Origin: Candidatus Jorgensenbacteria bacterium CG23_combo_of_CG06-09_8_20_14_all_54_14 | GTDB taxonomy: Bacteria > Patescibacteriota > Minisyncoccia > UBA6257 > GWB1-50-10 | Assembly (NCBI GenBank): GCA_002772205.1 | Contig: PCRZ01000046.1 | Location: 1 to 10,709 of the forward strand | Direction of reading: 5' to 3' | DNA: 10,709 nucleotides | In this document: positions 4,950 through 10,709 of the stretch, in pieces | Numbering within the stretch: position 1 is the first letter of the stretch | How the letters are laid out: each line of letters starts with the position of its first letter | Translations under genes and position numbers: made by a program | Notes under the pieces: model-generated | Databases searched by the model: none | Told to the model about the DNA's origin: nothing | The model's input: the letters and a program-made list of their open reading frames with translations, nothing else

Positions 4950-5357
4950 ATGACCGTCAGAAACATCAATAAATATATCTCGTTGGGAGCGGTGCTCACC
5001 GCGTTCATCGCCATTGCGCTCTTCGGCACCCTCATTATGGCGAAGGAGGCCGGCCACGACGGGTGCATCGCGGCGCGCACGAACGGCGGAAATTGCCCCA
5101 TCACCGACCGATTCTTCGCCTACGTCAACTTCCACCTGAACGCCGCGAAAGGTTTCTCCACCGGCATCCTCGCGACGCTCGCGGTTCTCGGCGCGATGCT
5201 CCTCTTCGCCGCGATACCGGTGCCAGTTGCGGCGGGACCTTCGCCCGGCTACATCCCCGGTTATTGCAACCACCTCTCGCAGGTTTCCTCCATTGCATCG
5301 TTCCAGAAGTTTACCCGCTGGTTCTCGCTCAAAGAGAACGCCCCGAACGGGGCGTAG
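4950..5357 (+). CDS. Unrecognised two-pass membrane protein with HxxC...CP motif (135 aa)
   Basis: Two hydrophobic segments (about 11-31 and 70-93) flank an exposed loop, GHDGCIAARTNGGNCP, with His36, Cys39 and Cys49-Pro50, then FAYVNFHLNAAKGFSTG. A further Cys106-Asn-His lies past the second segment (GYCNHLS). The Cys/His arrangement and the neighbouring DUF1573, CcdA and copper genes suggest metal binding or thiol redox at the membrane; this is inference and I do not know the family. The final codons (NAPNGA-stop) lie in a hairpin, ACGCCCC-GAAC-GGGGCGT (5338-5355), so the very C-terminus may have been reshaped by a repeat. Confidence 0.75.
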   Translation: MTVRNINKYISLGAVLTAFIAIALFGTLIMAKEAGHDGCIAARTNGGNCPITDRFFAYVNFHLNAAKGFSTGILATLAVLGAMLLFAAIPVPVAAGPSPGYIPGYCNHLSQVSSIASFQKFTRWFSLKENAPNGA

Positions 5358-5400
5358 ACGCGCCGCGGAACAAGAACAGATCCGCCGGCGCGCTTCTTTC
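5338..5400 (+). terminator. Tandem hairpins with T-rich tail after the 4950 gene
   Basis: The first hairpin, ACGCCCC-GAAC-GGGGCGT (5338-5355), overlaps the stop codon. The second pairs CGCGCCGCGGA (5359-5369) with TCCGCCGGCGCG (5381-5392), one base bulged, loop of 11 nt, followed by CTTCTTTC (5393-5400). This strong G+C-rich stem with a pyrimidine tail is the best intrinsic-terminator candidate in the window. It would split the 4950 gene from the DUF1573 gene or attenuate between them. Confidence 0.55.
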
Positions 5401-5461
5401 GCGCTCCCTTCAGGTGGAGACGCTCGTTCACTAAAACTTCAAACAAATAAAACAAATTCTC

Positions 5462-5965
5462 ATGACCAAAAATAAAATCATCCTCATCTTCGTCGGCGTC
5501 GCGGTACTCATTGTAGTACTCTTCGTCGTCGGGAAACCTGGCACGGCACCCGCGGGAGCTGATCTCTCTCAAGCTGTCGCGCCGGGCACCCTCGCCGCCG
5601 CAGAAAGCAACTTTGATTTCGGCGCTGTCTCCATGGCGGCTGGGAAGGTTACCCATACCTTTGTCGTAAAGAACGACAGCGCCGCCCCCCAGCCGCTCAC
5701 CCGTTTCTACACCTCGTGTATGTGCACCGAAGCGACGCTCATCCAAGGGGGGCGGCGGATGGGACCCGTCGGCATGGCGGGCCATAGCCCCGTTCCAAAC
5801 TGGAACCTCACGATTGCCCCCGGCGAGGAGGTACAAGTGGAGGTAACTTTTGACCCGGCGGCGCACGGGCCCGCCGGCATCGGTGCGATAGCGCGGGAGG
5901 TGCGCCTGGAGTCGGACACGGGGACACTCCTCACGCTCGGCATTACCGCGAACGTAACACCCTAA
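5462..5965 (+). CDS. DUF1573 protein, membrane-anchored, with TSCMCT motif
   Basis: An N-terminal hydrophobic helix (about 6-23) anchors or exports the protein. The rest is an Ig-like DUF1573 domain of about 110 residues: FDFGAVSMAAGKVTHTFVVKN (51-71, first strands), then PLT..YTSCMCTEA with Cys86 and Cys88, and closing strands LTIAPGEEVQVEVTFDP (116-132). The Cys-x-Cys after TS is typical of the family and is a likely thiol or metal site. At 167 aa the length is normal. It is 7 nt from the CcdA-like gene, so the two are translationally close; a CcdA-type carrier could keep these external cysteines reduced (inference). There is no Shine-Dalgarno; the leader before ATG is A-rich (AAATAAAACAAATTCTC). 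Confidence 0.85.
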   Translation: MTKNKIILIFVGVAVLIVVLFVVGKPGTAPAGADLSQAVAPGTLAAAESNFDFGAVSMAAGKVTHTFVVKNDSAAPQPLTRFYTSCMCTEATLIQGGRRMGPVGMAGHSPVPNWNLTIAPGEEVQVEVTFDPAAHGPAGIGAIAREVRLESDTGTLLTLGITANVTP

Positions 5966-5972
5966 CCACCAC

Positions 5973-6761
5973 ATGATCAAAAACAGAACCACGTTCATCC
6001 TCATCGGCATCGTCGTGCTCCTCGCCGCGTTCCTCATGTTCCTCAAGTGGAGCGGCGGCGCCACAACGGCGCTCTGGAATCTCTCCGAAGGCGGCAAGGC
6101 ATTCCTCCCGCTCCTCCTCGTCTCGGCGTTCATAGACAGCGTGAACCCATGCGCTTTCTCAGTGCTCCTCCTCACCATAGCATTCCTATTCAGCATAGGG
6201 CAGCTCCGGAACGGCATCCTGAATGTCGGCGGCGCCTACGTCCTCGGCATCTTCGTTGCCTACTTCCTCATCGGCCTCGGCATTCTTGAGACCCTCTCGT
6301 TCTTCAACATCCCGAACTTCATGGGGAAATTGGGTTCGGCGCTCCTCATCCTCCTTGGGGCCATCAGTCTCGTAAATTTCTTCTTCCCGCGATTCCCGAT
6401 AAAGCTGAAGATTCCCGATGCCGCCCACTCAAAAATGGCGGCGCTCATGGAAAAAGCGTCAGTGCCGGCCGCATTCGCGCTCGGGGGCCTCGTCGCGCTC
6501 TGTGAATTTCCCTGCACCGGCGGGCCATACCTCATGATCCTGGGGCTCCTCCACGACACCCGCACCTACCTCTCCGGCTTCGGCTACCTCATCCTCTATA
6601 ACCTTGTCTTCGTAGCCCCGCTCGTCCTCATCTTCGGAATCGCCGCGAACGAAACGCTCCTCACCCGGGTGCAAACGTGGCGCAAGGAGAATGTCCGCGG
6701 CATGCACCTTTTGGGCGGCCTCGCCATGGTATTTCTGGGACTCCTCATCCTCGTGCTTTAG
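5973..6761 (+). CDS. CcdA/DsbD-type transmembrane thiol-electron carrier
   Basis: A membrane protein of 262 aa that would pass reducing equivalents from the cytoplasm to proteins outside. About seven hydrophobic segments are seen: a first one (about 7-25) beyond the six-helix CcdA core, then about 46-73, 82-104, 118-138, 163-192, 202-226 and 243-262. The two signature sites are present: SVNPCAFSVLLL with Cys60, and LCEFPCTGGPY with Cys177 and Cys181. Family members use one Cys in each half as the redox pair. No thioredoxin domain is fused. Likely partners are the DUF1573 protein just upstream and the Cys-rich 291-aa protein downstream. Classical cytochrome c maturation genes are absent here, so a copper or thiol role is more likely than haem; that is inference. 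Confidence 0.88.
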   Translation: MIKNRTTFILIGIVVLLAAFLMFLKWSGGATTALWNLSEGGKAFLPLLLVSAFIDSVNPCAFSVLLLTIAFLFSIGQLRNGILNVGGAYVLGIFVAYFLIGLGILETLSFFNIPNFMGKLGSALLILLGAISLVNFFFPRFPIKLKIPDAAHSKMAALMEKASVPAAFALGGLVALCEFPCTGGPYLMILGLLHDTRTYLSGFGYLILYNLVFVAPLVLIFGIAANETLLTRVQTWRKENVRGMHLLGGLAMVFLGLLILVL

Positions 6762-6773
6762 GCCTTCAAGGCC
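6761..6773. repeat. Short GGCCTT-C-AAGGCC hairpin at the CcdA-like stop
   Basis: A 13-nt odd palindrome begins on the last base of the TAG stop. It is short, has a tiny loop and no T-run, so a terminator role is weak. It lies between the CcdA-like gene and the copper-controlled promoter. Confidence 0.3.
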
Positions 6774-6800
6774 CGCGAGGGAGGGGGTTGTCCCGTACTA

Positions 6801-6829
6801 TTGACCAATATACCCCCAGGGGGTATCAT
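6801..6829 (+). promoter_or_regulatory. CsoR-type operator inside a strong promoter
   Basis: TTGACC (6801-6806) and TATCAT (6824-6829) are exactly 17 bp apart. The spacer is filled by a perfect odd dyad, ATACCCCC-A-GGGGGTAT (6810-6826). Published CsoR operators, such as that upstream of Bacillus copZA, have this TACCC...GGGTA shape. The csoR-like gene lies one gene downstream. A repressor bound here would block polymerase; copper would relieve it. The transcript would start about 6836-6838, one to three bases before the ATG at 6839, so the mRNA is probably leaderless. Confidence 0.85.
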
Positions 6830-6838
6830 ACCAACCAT

Positions 6839-7714
6839 ATGGAAACCGATCGTACTCGTTACCTCATACCGCTCTCCCTGCTTCTCGCCGTGCTCGTGGT
6901 GGGTATCGGTTGGATATATCGAGAAGGCCGCCAGACGCTCCCGCCACAGGAGGTCGCCGCAGATATCAGTCGGGTGCTCCTGCCCGCGGAAGGCATCACG
7001 CTTCCGGTGCGGTGGGGAAATCTCGGTGCGCAACTGGTCACCGCCGGCGTCATTGATGCCGATAAATTTGAATCGCTCTACCGGACCCGGGGCGGCCTCA
7101 CCAAGGAAGAAAAAACGCTGCTCACCGGAGAACAAAACGTGCCGCTCAAGATTGATGCCGAGAACGCACCGGTGATCCTGAATCTTCTCTGGGCGTTCGG
7201 CCTCGCGAACAAGAACTCTATCCTCACCGACGGACCCATGGCGGACCCCCGCTACGGCGGAGCGCAGAACTTCGCCTCCACCGGCGGGTGGACGCTCTCG
7301 AAGGGGGACACCATGACCCATTACAGCGCCCACCCGTTCATAACGCTCACCAAGGAACAGCAGGAGCTCGTGGAGCGGGTGAGTAAGAATATCTATCGTC
7401 CCTGTTGTGGGAACGCCACCTACTTCCCGGACTGCAACCATGGGATGGCGATGCTGGGGCTCTTGGAACTCATGGCTGCGCAGGGCGCCGACGAAGCGGC
7501 CATGTACCGTGCCGCGCTCGCCGTGAATTCCTACTGGTTTCCCGACCAGTACCGCACCATCGCCGCATACCTGAAGGAGAGGGGAACGGCATGGGAGGAG
7601 GCGGACCAGCAAGCGCTCCTCGGATATGATTTCTCAAGCGGAGAGGGATTTCAGCGCGTCCTCGCGGAAACGAAACCGGTGGAAAAACAGGGAGGCGGCA
7701 GCTGCGGGGTATGA
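6839..7714 (+). CDS. Copper-promoter-controlled membrane-anchored Cys/His protein of unknown function (291 aa)
   Basis: An N-terminal helix (about 8-26) anchors a soluble domain, probably outside the cell. Potential metal or redox residues: His161 and His165 (HYSAHPF), Cys189-Cys190, Cys199 and His201 (RPCCGNATYFPDCNHGMAMLG), and Cys289 in a C-terminal GGGSCGV tail. The FPDCNHG block looks strongly conserved in type, and I recall similar unnamed CPR proteins, but I know no function. An upstream in-frame ATG (6677) was rejected because it would overlap the CcdA-like gene and span the operator. The promoter fits the 6839 start. Its place as first gene behind a CsoR operator, followed by csoR, a SHOCT protein and a copper ATPase, makes copper binding or Cu-linked thiol chemistry the leading guess (inference). 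Confidence 0.85.
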   Translation: METDRTRYLIPLSLLLAVLVVGIGWIYREGRQTLPPQEVAADISRVLLPAEGITLPVRWGNLGAQLVTAGVIDADKFESLYRTRGGLTKEEKTLLTGEQNVPLKIDAENAPVILNLLWAFGLANKNSILTDGPMADPRYGGAQNFASTGGWTLSKGDTMTHYSAHPFITLTKEQQELVERVSKNIYRPCCGNATYFPDCNHGMAMLGLLELMAAQGADEAAMYRAALAVNSYWFPDQYRTIAAYLKERGTAWEEADQQALLGYDFSSGEGFQRVLAETKPVEKQGGGSCGV

Positions 7715-7727
7715 TTAATGACTTACC

Positions 7728-7789
7728 ACCAACGACAAACAACTAACAACAAATAACTAACGACGTGTAACCAACGACAAACAACTAAC
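7728..7789. repeat. A/C-rich repeat spacer before csoR
   Basis: ACCAACGACAAACAACTAAC occurs at 7728-7747 and again, identical, at 7770-7789. The offset of 42 nt is twice 21; the intervening 21 nt (7749-7769) are a weak third unit. The region is almost free of G and would be unstructured RNA. It fills most of the 79-nt gap between the 291-aa gene and csoR and shares AACTAACAAC with the spacer at 3231. Confidence 0.8.
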
Positions 7790-7793
7790 GGCC

Positions 7794-8063
7794 ATGAAAC
7801 CAGACGTAAAACGAAAAGCCACGCGGCGGCTCAAGATCGTTGAGGGCCAGGTGCGCGGCCTCCAGAACATGGTGGAACGCGAACAATACTGCATTGATAT
7901 CCTCCGACAGTCATTAGCGGTCAAGGAAGCGCTCTCTGGCGTTGAAGACCTCATCCTTGAAAATCACCTTGCCACCCACGCCGCGGCGCAGATGCGCGCG
8001 GGAAAAACAGCGAAGGCAGTCAAAGAAATTCTCACCATCTACAGGTCATCGCGAAAAAAGTGA
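7794..8063 (+). CDS. csoR: CsoR-family copper-sensing repressor (C-H-H site)
   Basis: An all-helical DUF156 repressor of 89 aa that binds DNA as an oligomer and is released by Cu(I). Family signature: RRLKIVEGQVRGLQNMVE (11-28), then YCIDIL with Cys33, and LENHLATH with His58 and His62. The spacing (25, then 4) equals that of the Cu site in M. tuberculosis CsoR (Cys36, His61, Cys65), but the third ligand is His. Thermus thermophilus CsoR is known with Cys-His-His and still senses copper, so copper remains likely; RcnR-type nickel/cobalt sensing needs an N-terminal His, absent here. The CsoR-like operator at 6810-6826 lies upstream, so it probably represses its own operon. There is no Shine-Dalgarno. 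Confidence 0.92.
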   Translation: MKPDVKRKATRRLKIVEGQVRGLQNMVEREQYCIDILRQSLAVKEALSGVEDLILENHLATHAAAQMRAGKTAKAVKEILTIYRSSRKK

Positions 8064-8111
8064 ATAACGGGGCATAGTCGGACCTCGCATAAAAATCATC
8101 AATAATAATTT

Positions 8112-8339
8112 ATGATGTGGAATTGGGGATATGGCGGCGGTTGGGGATGGGGCGGCACGCTTATGATGTTCCTCTGGTGGATGTTTGTGATTATCGCGCT
8201 CGTGACACTGGTGCAGTGGTTTACCCGCCGTTCTTCCTGTTACGGCGGCGATAAGGCGCTTGAAATTTTGAAGGAGCGCTATGCCCGCGGAGAGATAGAC
8301 AAGAAGGAGTTCGAGGAGAAGAAGGAAGATTTAATCTAA
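8112..8339 (+). CDS. SHOCT-domain mini membrane protein (75 aa)
   Basis: The N-terminus is rich in Trp and Gly (WNWGYGGGWGWGG) and leads into one transmembrane helix (about 16-37). A C-terminal SHOCT motif follows: ALEILKERYARGEIDKKEFEEKKEDL (49-74), with the typical LKxRYAxGEIxxxEFEEKK pattern. SHOCT proteins of this size are frequently found beside copper ATPases and other heavy-metal genes; their role is thought to be binding or oligomerisation at the membrane but is unproven. ATG 8112 and ATG 8115 are both possible starts. It lies 48 nt after csoR and likely shares its transcript, although a GTCGGACCT element (8077-8085) could mark a separate signal. Strong palindromes follow. Confidence 0.85.
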   Translation: MMWNWGYGGGWGWGGTLMMFLWWMFVIIALVTLVQWFTRRSSCYGGDKALEILKERYARGEIDKKEFEEKKEDLI

Positions 8340-8390
8340 TCATCCGGATGATATTAACAAATTACACGGCCGTGTAATTTGTTAATATCA
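8339..8390. repeat. 14-bp and 42-bp perfect palindromes, overlapping, after the SHOCT gene
   Basis: ATCATCCGGATGAT (8339-8352) starts on the last base of the SHOCT stop codon and overlaps by 4 nt a 42-bp perfect loopless palindrome (8349-8390; half-site starts TGATATTAACAAATTACACG, centre GGCC). The second is the longest symmetrical block in the window. In RNA it would fold into a very stable stem with a tetraloop; the AT-rich end contains TTTGTTAATATC but no clean T-run. Likely a transcript boundary or processing site in front of copB, or a mobile palindrome. Confidence 0.85.
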
Positions 8391-8460
8391 GTGTCCTGTA
8401 GGATTTTAGTGCTGTCGGACCTGGTTTAAATAATTTCGACAACATACCTTTCGGATAACT

Positions 8461-10650
8461 ATGGATCACCATCACAAGTCGGTGCCGGCGGAGAAACCGC
8501 CGGAATCATACACGTGTCCCATGCACCCCGAGGTGCAAGAGCCGCAACCGGGGATGTGCCCTGAATGCGGCATGCACCTCGTGCCTCAACGCGCGGCTAA
8601 AAATGAAGAGCATGGGGGAAAGAACAACGCGTACGACAAACCCGCCTCCGCGCATACTATGGCGGGTAAGCATGAAGGCCACCACACGCAGGATTTCCTG
8701 AAAAAATTCTGGTTGAGCGCGGCGCTCACGGTTCCCATCGTCCTTTACTCGGAACTACCCGAACAGTTGTTCGGGTGGACTCCGCCGCCGTTCGAGGGCG
8801 TGCCGTATCTCACGTTTGCGCTAAGCTCGCTCGTCTTTTTCTACGGCGGATGGGTGTTCCTCGCGGGGGCGTGGCGCGAGCTCCGCGCGAAGCTCCCGGG
8901 GATGATGACGCTTATCGCCATTGCCATCGCCGCCGCCTATTTTTGGAGCGTGTACGCCACATTCTCCAGCGCCGGCCACACCCTTTTCTGGGAGCTCGCC
9001 ACGCTCATCACCGTTATGCTCCTCGGGCACTGGCTTGAAATGTGCGCGGTGGCGTCCACCCAGGGAGCGCTCAAAGAACTTTCCAAACTTCTCCCTGACA
9101 CCGCCGAGGTCATCCGCGAAGGGGAACGTGTCACGGTTGGGCTCCGCGAGCTCAAGGAGGGCGACGTGGTGTTCGTGCGTCCCGGAAGCAGTATCCCGGC
9201 CGACGGTGTCGTCACCGAGGGACGTTCGCAGGTGAACGAATCCATGGTGAGCGGGGAATCAAAACCGGTGGAGAAAGAGGTGGGGAGCGAGGTCATCGCC
9301 GGCACCATAAACGGCGACGGAGCTCTCATGGTGCGGGTGATAAAGATCGGCGAACACACGTTCCTCGCGGGGGTCATGCGCCTCGTGTGCGACGCGCAGG
9401 CCTCCAAATCGCGCCTCCAGATGCTCTCCGACCGCGCCGCGTTCTTCCTAACCATCATCGCGGTCACGGGAGGCGGTGTCGCGTTCGTTTGGTGGCTACT
9501 CGCGGGGGCGGACACCGCGTTCGCGTTCGAGCGACTCGTCGCGGTCCTGGTCATCGCGTGCCCGCACGCGCTGGGGCTCGCGGTCCCGCTCGTGGCATCG
9601 CTCTCCACCACCCTTGCGGCGCGGAAGGGATTCCTCGTCCGCGAACGGCTTGCGTTGGAGCGCGCCCGCAACGTTGATATCGTGCTCTTTGATAAAACTG
9701 GAACGCTCACGAAGGGCGAGTACGGCGTAAAGAAGGTGATTGCCGCGGCACTTTTCACCGAATCCCAGGTGCTGCAGTACGCCGCATCGGTGGACCAAAA
9801 TTCGGAGCACTTCGTGGCGCGGGCGATCGTCCGTGAGGCGAAAAATCGGAACGTTTCCCTGCTCCCCGTCAAAGATTTTGAGCGGATTCCCGGCAAGGGG
9901 GTGCGTGGCGCGGTGGGCGAAGCGCAGGTCATGTCAGGCGGCGAAGCGATGTTTGCTGAAACGAACCGCTCGCTTCCGCCGGCCATTGCCGCATCGCTCC
10001 GTGAATTTGCCGAAGGGGGAAGTACTATTATCTACGTTGCGGTGAACGGCTCTCTCGCGGGTGCCATTGTGCTCGCCGACATTGTTCGCGACGAATCCCG
10101 CGAGGCGGTGCGTGACCTGAAAGCGATGGGTCTCCAAGTTGCCATGCTCACCGGCGATGCGGAGGCGGTGGCGCAGTGGGTCGCAAAAGAGCTGACATTG
10201 AACGAGTATTTTGCAAAAGTACTGCCGCAGGAAAAAGCGGTGAAGGTGAAGGAGCTTCAGGCGCGCGGATTACGGGTCGCGATGGTTGGGGACGGAGTGA
10301 ACGACGCTCCTGCACTTACCCAAGCCGATGTCGGCATCGCCGTGGGCGCGGGCACGAACGTTGCCATTGAGTCCGCGGGCATCGTGCTCATGCGAAGCGA
10401 CCCCCGCGATATCGCAAAAATAATTTCGCTCTCCCGCGCCACCTATCGGAAAATGCTCCAGAACCTTTTCTGGGCGACCGGCTACAACGTAGTGGCACTC
10501 CCCCTGGCCGGCGGGGCGCTCGCGAGCCAGGGTATTCTCCTCCAGCCCGCTGCTTCCGCCGTGCTTATGTCGTTCTCTACCGTCATCGTGGCGGCGAACG
10601 CACTCCTTTTGCGCCGCTGGGCGCGCGAGAAACCGCGCCCGCACGGGTAG
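8461..10650 (+). CDS. copB: CopB-type P1B-3 copper-exporting ATPase
   Basis: A 729-aa integral membrane pump using ATP to export copper. The N-terminus is metal-binding: HHH (3-5), a heavy-metal-binding domain with CPMHP (Cys19) and CPECGM (Cys33, Cys36), then a His-rich run (65-75). About eight helices follow. The actuator SGES is at 264-267. CPH (367-369) in helix 6, N-x6-YN-x4-P (668-681) in helix 7 and MSFST (703-707) in helix 8 together define the P1B-3/CopB group. DKTGTLT starts at Asp411, the phosphorylated residue; GDGVNDAP is at 610-617. The N-domain motif reads SEHF (448-451) where SEHP is usual. It follows the SHOCT gene by 121 nt with a large palindrome between, so it may have its own promoter; none is convincing. 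There is no Shine-Dalgarno. Confidence 0.96.
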   Translation: MDHHHKSVPAEKPPESYTCPMHPEVQEPQPGMCPECGMHLVPQRAAKNEEHGGKNNAYDKPASAHTMAGKHEGHHTQDFLKKFWLSAALTVPIVLYSELPEQLFGWTPPPFEGVPYLTFALSSLVFFYGGWVFLAGAWRELRAKLPGMMTLIAIAIAAAYFWSVYATFSSAGHTLFWELATLITVMLLGHWLEMCAVASTQGALKELSKLLPDTAEVIREGERVTVGLRELKEGDVVFVRPGSSIPADGVVTEGRSQVNESMVSGESKPVEKEVGSEVIAGTINGDGALMVRVIKIGEHTFLAGVMRLVCDAQASKSRLQMLSDRAAFFLTIIAVTGGGVAFVWWLLAGADTAFAFERLVAVLVIACPHALGLAVPLVASLSTTLAARKGFLVRERLALERARNVDIVLFDKTGTLTKGEYGVKKVIAAALFTESQVLQYAASVDQNSEHFVARAIVREAKNRNVSLLPVKDFERIPGKGVRGAVGEAQVMSGGEAMFAETNRSLPPAIAASLREFAEGGSTIIYVAVNGSLAGAIVLADIVRDESREAVRDLKAMGLQVAMLTGDAEAVAQWVAKELTLNEYFAKVLPQEKAVKVKELQARGLRVAMVGDGVNDAPALTQADVGIAVGAGTNVAIESAGIVLMRSDPRDIAKIISLSRATYRKMLQNLFWATGYNVVALPLAGGALASQGILLQPAASAVLMSFSTVIVAANALLLRRWAREKPRPHG

Positions 10651-10709
10651 AAGGAGAGTGAAACGGATAGAGAGATAGTGAAACAGGCAGAGGGAGGGTG
10701 AAAGTATAA
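10651..10709. repeat. Three degenerate 20-nt purine-rich tandem repeats after copB
   Basis: Units 10651-10670, 10671-10690 and 10691-10709 (cut by the window end) begin immediately after the copB stop (10648-10650). Each carries a purine run (AGGAGAG, AGAGATAG, AGGGAGGG) followed by GTGAAA at the same place in the period. The word AGAGAGATAGTG (10669-10680) also occurs at 4361-4372. The array resembles the 21-nt spacer repeats at 3231 and 7728 in design but not in base composition. Confidence 0.75.

Noticed and set aside
5261-6217. 318-aa minus-strand open frame
   Set aside because: Antisense shadow of the DUF1573 and CcdA-like genes in G+C-rich DNA; low-complexity Arg-rich composition and no motif.
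6677-6838. Extended 345-aa version of the 291-aa gene beginning at ATG 6677
   Set aside because: It would overlap the CcdA-like gene by 85 nt and translate through the promoter/operator. The added residues (MAQGECPRHAPFG...) look like a frame shadow, while the ATG at 6839 gives a normal membrane anchor.
8454-8459. GATAAC as a -10 box for copB
   Set aside because: It lies one base before the ATG, so transcription would begin inside the gene; no matching -35.
8937-9986. 349-aa minus-strand open frame opposite copB
   Set aside because: Ser/Thr/Arg-rich antisense shadow of the ATPase, without domain features.

Overview
The window is about 10.7 kb of dense bacterial DNA, with G+C-rich genes and A+T-richer spacers. 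All convincing complete genes lie on the plus strand. The mix points to a Patescibacteria/CPR bacterium, probably Parcubacteria-like: compact genes, a gltX / M23 peptidase / FemX-like run, CxxC mini-proteins, almost no recognisable Shine-Dalgarno sequences, and many short palindromic elements in spacers, one of them inside a coding region. This is inference from gene style, not a marker-gene placement.

Region 1 (1-482) has a C-terminal fragment of MreB on the minus strand, cut off by an in-frame stop. A gene-poor stretch follows with two copies of a CTATGAC/GTCATAG palindrome and a large inverted repeat whose right arm abuts the gltX -10 box. Region 2 (483-4271) holds gltX, a secreted coiled-coil M23 (EnvC/LytM-like) peptidase and a FemX-like peptidoglycan-bridge aminoacyltransferase. 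These are probably co-transcribed and join translation to cell-wall work. The aminoacyltransferase carries a perfect 26-bp palindrome in frame. Region 3 (4272-4949) is a repeat-rich zone with three successive copies of the 5' end of a tiny CxxC zinc-ribbon gene, of which only the third looks intact, plus several hairpins and a 32-bp perfect palindrome.

Region 4 (4950-10650) looks like a copper/thiol-redox island. It encodes an unrecognised Cys/His two-pass membrane protein, a DUF1573 protein, a CcdA/DsbD-type transmembrane thiol carrier, an unrecognised 291-aa membrane-anchored Cys/His protein, a CsoR-family copper sensor, a SHOCT-domain mini membrane protein and a CopB-type (P1B-3) copper ATPase. 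A textbook CsoR-like operator (ATACCCCC-A-GGGGGTAT) fills the -35/-10 spacer of the promoter in front of the 291-aa gene. CsoR therefore probably represses that gene, itself and perhaps the exporter.

Main points of interest: the copper-controlled 291-aa protein of unknown function; promoters whose predicted transcription start falls almost on the start codon (leaderless mRNAs); spacers built of degenerate 20-21-nt tandem repeats that start right after stop codons; loopless perfect palindromes up to 42 bp; the in-frame palindrome in the FemX-like gene; and the triplicated, decaying zinc-ribbon 5' ends.
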